A stretch of 20,095 bases of DNA from Ectocarpus siliculosus (lineage: Eukaryota; Sar; Phaeophyceae; Ectocarpales; Ectocarpaceae), in assembly GCA_000310025.1 (NCBI GenBank), contig FN648869.1, forward strand, positions 1 to 20,095, read 5' to 3'. This document shows, one piece after another, positions 17,442-20,095 of the stretch (the stretch's first letter is position 1; each line of letters opens with the position of its first letter). The translations under genes were made by a program, and so were the position numbers. The notes under the pieces are model-generated. The model worked only from the letters and a program-made list of their open reading frames with translations. It was not told the origin of the DNA and did no database searches.

Positions 17442-18911
17442 ATGTCGGCTCCTGATGAGCCGCGAGGTAGCAGCGACTCTGCTGCTTCGACCCCGTTCCC
17501 TTTGTCGCCGCACAACACTCCTGATGATGATGATTCGCATGCTTCGCGTAGCTCGCTCCGTGTTGATAAGGATTCGCCGAATGCCTTCTTGCATGTTCGC
17601 GGTCGGACTTTTCAGCAGCAGCAGCAGCAGCCACGATCGCGATCGCAGTTCGAACGCACGTTAGCAGACGTAGACTCTCAGGAAGATGATGTTGCACGAT
17701 CGCACACTGAAGGCCTTGGTCGCGCGCCGCGCTCCAGGTCTGTGCCCTCTCGTGATTCAGCTCGCCGCTGGTCATCAGATGTGGCACACCGCCTTGAGAC
17801 ACCTGCAGAAATGCAGATGCGCTCGGTGGTTCAACGCGCACACTCACACCCCGCATCCAATTCCGAACACAGCAATGTGCCGAAATTGGATGGTGAAGGC
17901 TCTCGCTCTCCGAGTTTGATTGAAGCCTCACGCACGCACACGAATGAAGCTCACAGCTCCATTGTGCGCGTGTCGGACGCCCCCAGTGGCGCGGTCGAGT
18001 CTAGTACTCCTGCCCCTGGTAGCCCAGCTGTCGCTGTCGGCATGTTTGAACCTCAGAGTTTGAATTATTCCGACGCCAGCCCGGCTGCATCCCATTCCGA
18101 GCGCGGATATGTGCCGAATGTGGATAGTGTTGGCTCTCACTCTACGAGTTTGATCGATGCCTCACACACGCACTCGATAGGAGTTAGTAGCTCCGTCGAA
18201 CGCACGTCAGAACGCACCAGCGGAGCGGTCGCCTCGAGCGATTCTGCCCCTGGTCTCGCTGTCGCAAGCCCCCGAGAAACTATCAAAACGTTCTCTCGGC
18301 TGCATGCCGACACCCCTTCTTTATCGCATTCCGAGAACACCACAAATGTTTCGGAGATGGATGGAGATGGCTCTCGCTATCAAAGTTTGAGAACCACTGC
18401 GACCTCGCAGCAGTCGGATACCCTGAGATCCGCTGACGGTGAGACACCGCAAGCCACCAGCGGCGCATTTGCTTCCAGCAACCCTGCCCCGCCTGGTGCC
18501 GCGCATGATGCACGTGACGCTGCACTTGTGTACCCGCGTCCACAATCACGTGAATACACAGACAGCGAATATGTTCCGACTGGCAACCATGCTTCTGCCC
18601 CTGTTAGTAGCGATGCAATTGCAGGCAGAGACGTAGAACCTGTATCTAGTGTATCTTTACCCGCCGTAGACGAAGATCGTACCCCTTCAGCAGCCCCCCC
18701 TCTCCCATTTGCACCCACACGCGTGCAAACTACGAGTATGCCTGTTGTTAGACGGTCACGGCGTCTAGCTGGTAAACCACCATCTGACGCTCTCGATCTA
18801 GCACGGTCAACGGCCGCTCCAAGGCTTCCCGTGCCTGCCCATGAAATTACCGAAAAACGACTACACCCAGTTGTACCCCATGGTAATGCAATCTCGTCTG
18901 TTGGACCTTCA
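17442..18911 (+). CDS. Ser/Ala-rich protein with three 78-residue repeats, function unknown
   Basis: An ATG at 17442 opens a frame that stays open to 19049; the part up to about 18911 looks genuinely protein-coding. It has a Q6 run (about residue 58), then three repeats of exactly 78 codons. Matching cores (ttccga) lie at 17861, 18095 and 18329, 234 bases apart each time. The repeats share a pattern of SHSE, a DG-GS core, SLIEAS, THT, SGAVASS and PAPG-like words. Near residue 437 is a basic RRSRRLAGKPP segment, a type of word often seen in retroelement polyproteins. There are no Cys-rich or catalytic motifs and no membrane segment; the protein is probably largely disordered. Preservation of the 78-codon register through duplication and divergence supports real coding. 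It may be a host protein or part of a retroelement gag. The frame is lost or spliced on entering the downstream minisatellite. Confidence 0.5.
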
Positions 18912-19386
18912 CCCAGCTCACCGGCTCTAATGAGCATGGTTTGCAGCAGGCTCGCCCTTACCCTTCGGGGTATGGTTCGCAGAGCCCCTCGCTCACCGAT
19001 CCTACGGGGTTTGGTTCGACGCGAAACCCACCCAGCTCACCGGCTCTAATGGGCATGGTTTGCAGCAGGCTCGCACTTACCCTTCGGGGTATGGTTCGCA
19101 GAGCCCCTCGCTCACCGATCCTACGGGATTTGGTTCGACGCGAAACCCTCCCACCGACCCACAGGGGTTCGGTGCGGAGCCCTCGCTCACCGATACTACG
19201 GGATTTGGTTCGACGCGAAACTCTCCCACCGACCCACAGGGGTTCGGTGCGGAGCACACGCTCACCGGTCCTTCGGGATTTGGTTCGCAGCGCATGGCGC
19301 TCACCGGCTCGAATTAGCTTGGTTCCGAGCCCCAGCACGCCGGCCCTGCGGGGTACGGTATGCCATACCAGCAGCTGTTCGTGTGA
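18912..19386 (+). repeat. Minisatellite encoding GFGS-type repeats, frame-shifting units
   Basis: A 119-base unit is duplicated (cccagctcaccggctctaat at 18912 and 19031). A 75-base unit follows (tacgggatttggttcgacg at 19122 and 19197). Both share the core ggggtttggttcg. Translated in one frame per unit, they give SGYGSQSP, PTGFGSTRNP, PQGFGAEP and PSGFGSQR words separated by SLTDP. The 119-base period is one base short of 40 codons, so this reading lies in the +2 frame (from about 18911) for the first unit and in the next frame (19060-19317) for the second. A TAG at 19315-19317 interrupts it, after which repeat-like text (GPAGYGMPYQQLFV) continues to TGA at 19384-19386. It is probably the repetitive C-terminal part of the upstream gene, decayed by indels, although splicing has not been excluded. 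Confidence 0.6.
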
Positions 19387-19672
19387 GTGCGTATGTAGTC
19401 GGATCTGTAGACGAGATGACAGTTTCAGGTGCACTGCACATAGGTATGCGTTGGGTAGTACGACCAGAGAATGATTGTGCGGAGCCCCCACGCCAGCTGC
19501 TGTCAGCTGGCGTGCGCGTGGCACTCCCTGCTCTTTCCCCCCAACCGGGTGTGAGAGATAACAAGCATCTAAACATCATGCACTACAATCTCTACGAAGA
19601 CAACAAGGGCATACCACTTAGGGTTGACGAATACTCTAGAGTTTCCTTCGAAGGAGCCCCTTTGCGGAGATT
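19387..19672. other. Short gap between repeat region and right-edge ORF
   Basis: No gene is recognised. A GTGAGT at 19383-19388, overlapping the end of the repeat reading, could be a splice donor. No strong acceptor with matching phase was found before the right-edge frame. An inverted pair, cgccagctg and cagctggcg, lies at 19491-19514. Confidence 0.3.
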
Positions 19673-20095
19673 ATGCCTGGCGACACTCCAGCGAGCGAAG
19701 GCGGCGGAACCACGATCGACACGCGCGTGGCAGAGCTGTCCACGAGGCTCGAGGAGCAAAGCAAGGTGCTGTCGGCTGTCATGGAGAAGCTAGGGCAACT
19801 TCAGATGTCGCCTGCCAGGGCGGCGGGGGCAGAAGAGGGGGAGTCAAGCGGCGCTGGCAACGCCGCAGGGCGCGGAGGAGCCGCGCCGGGCACACGGTTT
19901 GGGGTGCCACCCGGTGGAGTCGGGGGAGTAGGTTCCCCGGGCCACCCATCCGCTGCCCCCCCGCTGGGAAGCAATGCGCAGGGATTTTGGATGCAGGGGG
20001 TGATGGACAAGATGTCATCGCTGCTGCAGGCAATAACAGATTGCGGAAGCCGAGGGGGGCCAGGCGGTGCTGGAAGACGCGCCGCATCCTGCGGT
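19673..20095 (+). CDS. Gly/Ala-rich coiled-coil protein, N-terminal part, open at right edge
   Basis: From ATG 19673 the frame is open for all 141 codons to the end of the window. It starts MPGDTPASEGGGTTIDTRV. A heptad-like stretch follows (ELSTRLEEQSKVLSAVMEKL, about residues 21-45), predicted coiled coil. Next comes a Gly/Ala/Pro-rich linker (GRGGAAPGTRFGVPPGG, GGVGSPGHPSAAPP) and a short helix (FWMQGVMDKMSSLLQAI). The frame is open upstream to 19640, so an earlier non-ATG or spliced start is possible. Coiled coil plus low-complexity linker near an N-terminus is common in Ty3/gypsy-like gag proteins, but no capsid or zinc knuckle is inside the window, so this is only a suggestion. High GC distinguishes it from the sequence to its left. 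Confidence 0.45.
   Translation, partial: MPGDTPASEGGGTTIDTRVAELSTRLEEQSKVLSAVMEKLGQLQMSPARAAGAEEGESSGAGNAAGRGGAAPGTRFGVPPGGVGGVGSPGHPSAAPPLGSNAQGFWMQGVMDKMSSLLQAITDCGSRGGPGGAGRRAASCG

Noticed and set aside
18958-19524. Minus-strand 188-codon frame with VGGRVSRRTKSR repeats
   Set aside because: It is a shadow of the minisatellite; the opposite strand gives the more natural GFGS reading.

Overview
The window looks like repeat-rich nuclear DNA from a eukaryote. The best guess is a photosynthetic stramenopile, possibly a brown alga. Three things point that way: a secreted tandem WSC-domain gene split by GT-AG introns, Ty1/copia-type retroelement sequence, and a decayed tyrosine-recombinase-like sequence of a kind I associate with brown algal genomes. 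The lineage call is an inference from gene content. The eukaryotic call is much firmer, because it rests on phase-matched spliced exons and transposon structures.

Layout. 20-1543 (minus strand) holds the 5' part of a WSC-domain gene. Four exons were found by splice sites and phase: a signal-peptide exon, one complete WSC domain and the start of a second; the gene runs off the left edge. 1544-2760 shows no gene. 2.76-6.56 kb is a string of unrelated, mostly self-complementary repeat arrays: a CCATGG-rich array, a 41-bp GGTA-type array, a 42-bp minisatellite bordered by a palindrome, CTTGG/CCAAG palindromes and CAAGT/ACTTG hairpins. Between them, at 4260-5100 on the minus strand, lies a frameshifted tyrosine-recombinase-like pseudogene. 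6.3-7.7 kb is pyrimidine-rich and apparently non-coding. 7720-8503 is a non-autonomous DNA transposon (MITE) with 51/57-bp inverted ends and a TTA duplication, PIF/Harbinger-like. 8.6-10.1 kb is a block of diverged direct repeats; a second terminal-inverted-repeat element (9465-10065) has split one copy. 10.1-13.8 kb shows no convincing gene.

13879-16437 (plus strand) is a Ty1/copia-type element with gag, a CCHC knuckle, reverse transcriptase and RNase H. It is broken by two single-base frame changes. Protease and integrase are entirely absent, and no LTR pair was found. 16.4-17.4 kb is non-coding, with a (CAA)n run and a strong 3' splice-site-like sequence just before the next reading frame. 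17442 onwards encodes a Ser/Ala-rich, apparently disordered protein with three in-register 78-residue repeats. It passes into a minisatellite (18912-19386) that encodes GFGS-type repeats but changes frame between units. From 19673 to the right edge a Gly/Ala-rich frame with a coiled coil is open; it could be a retroelement gag N-terminus.

Overall, one normal host gene (WSC) sits beside a graveyard of at least four kinds of mobile DNA and many local arrays. I saw no rRNA, tRNA or CRISPR and no bacterial-style operon.
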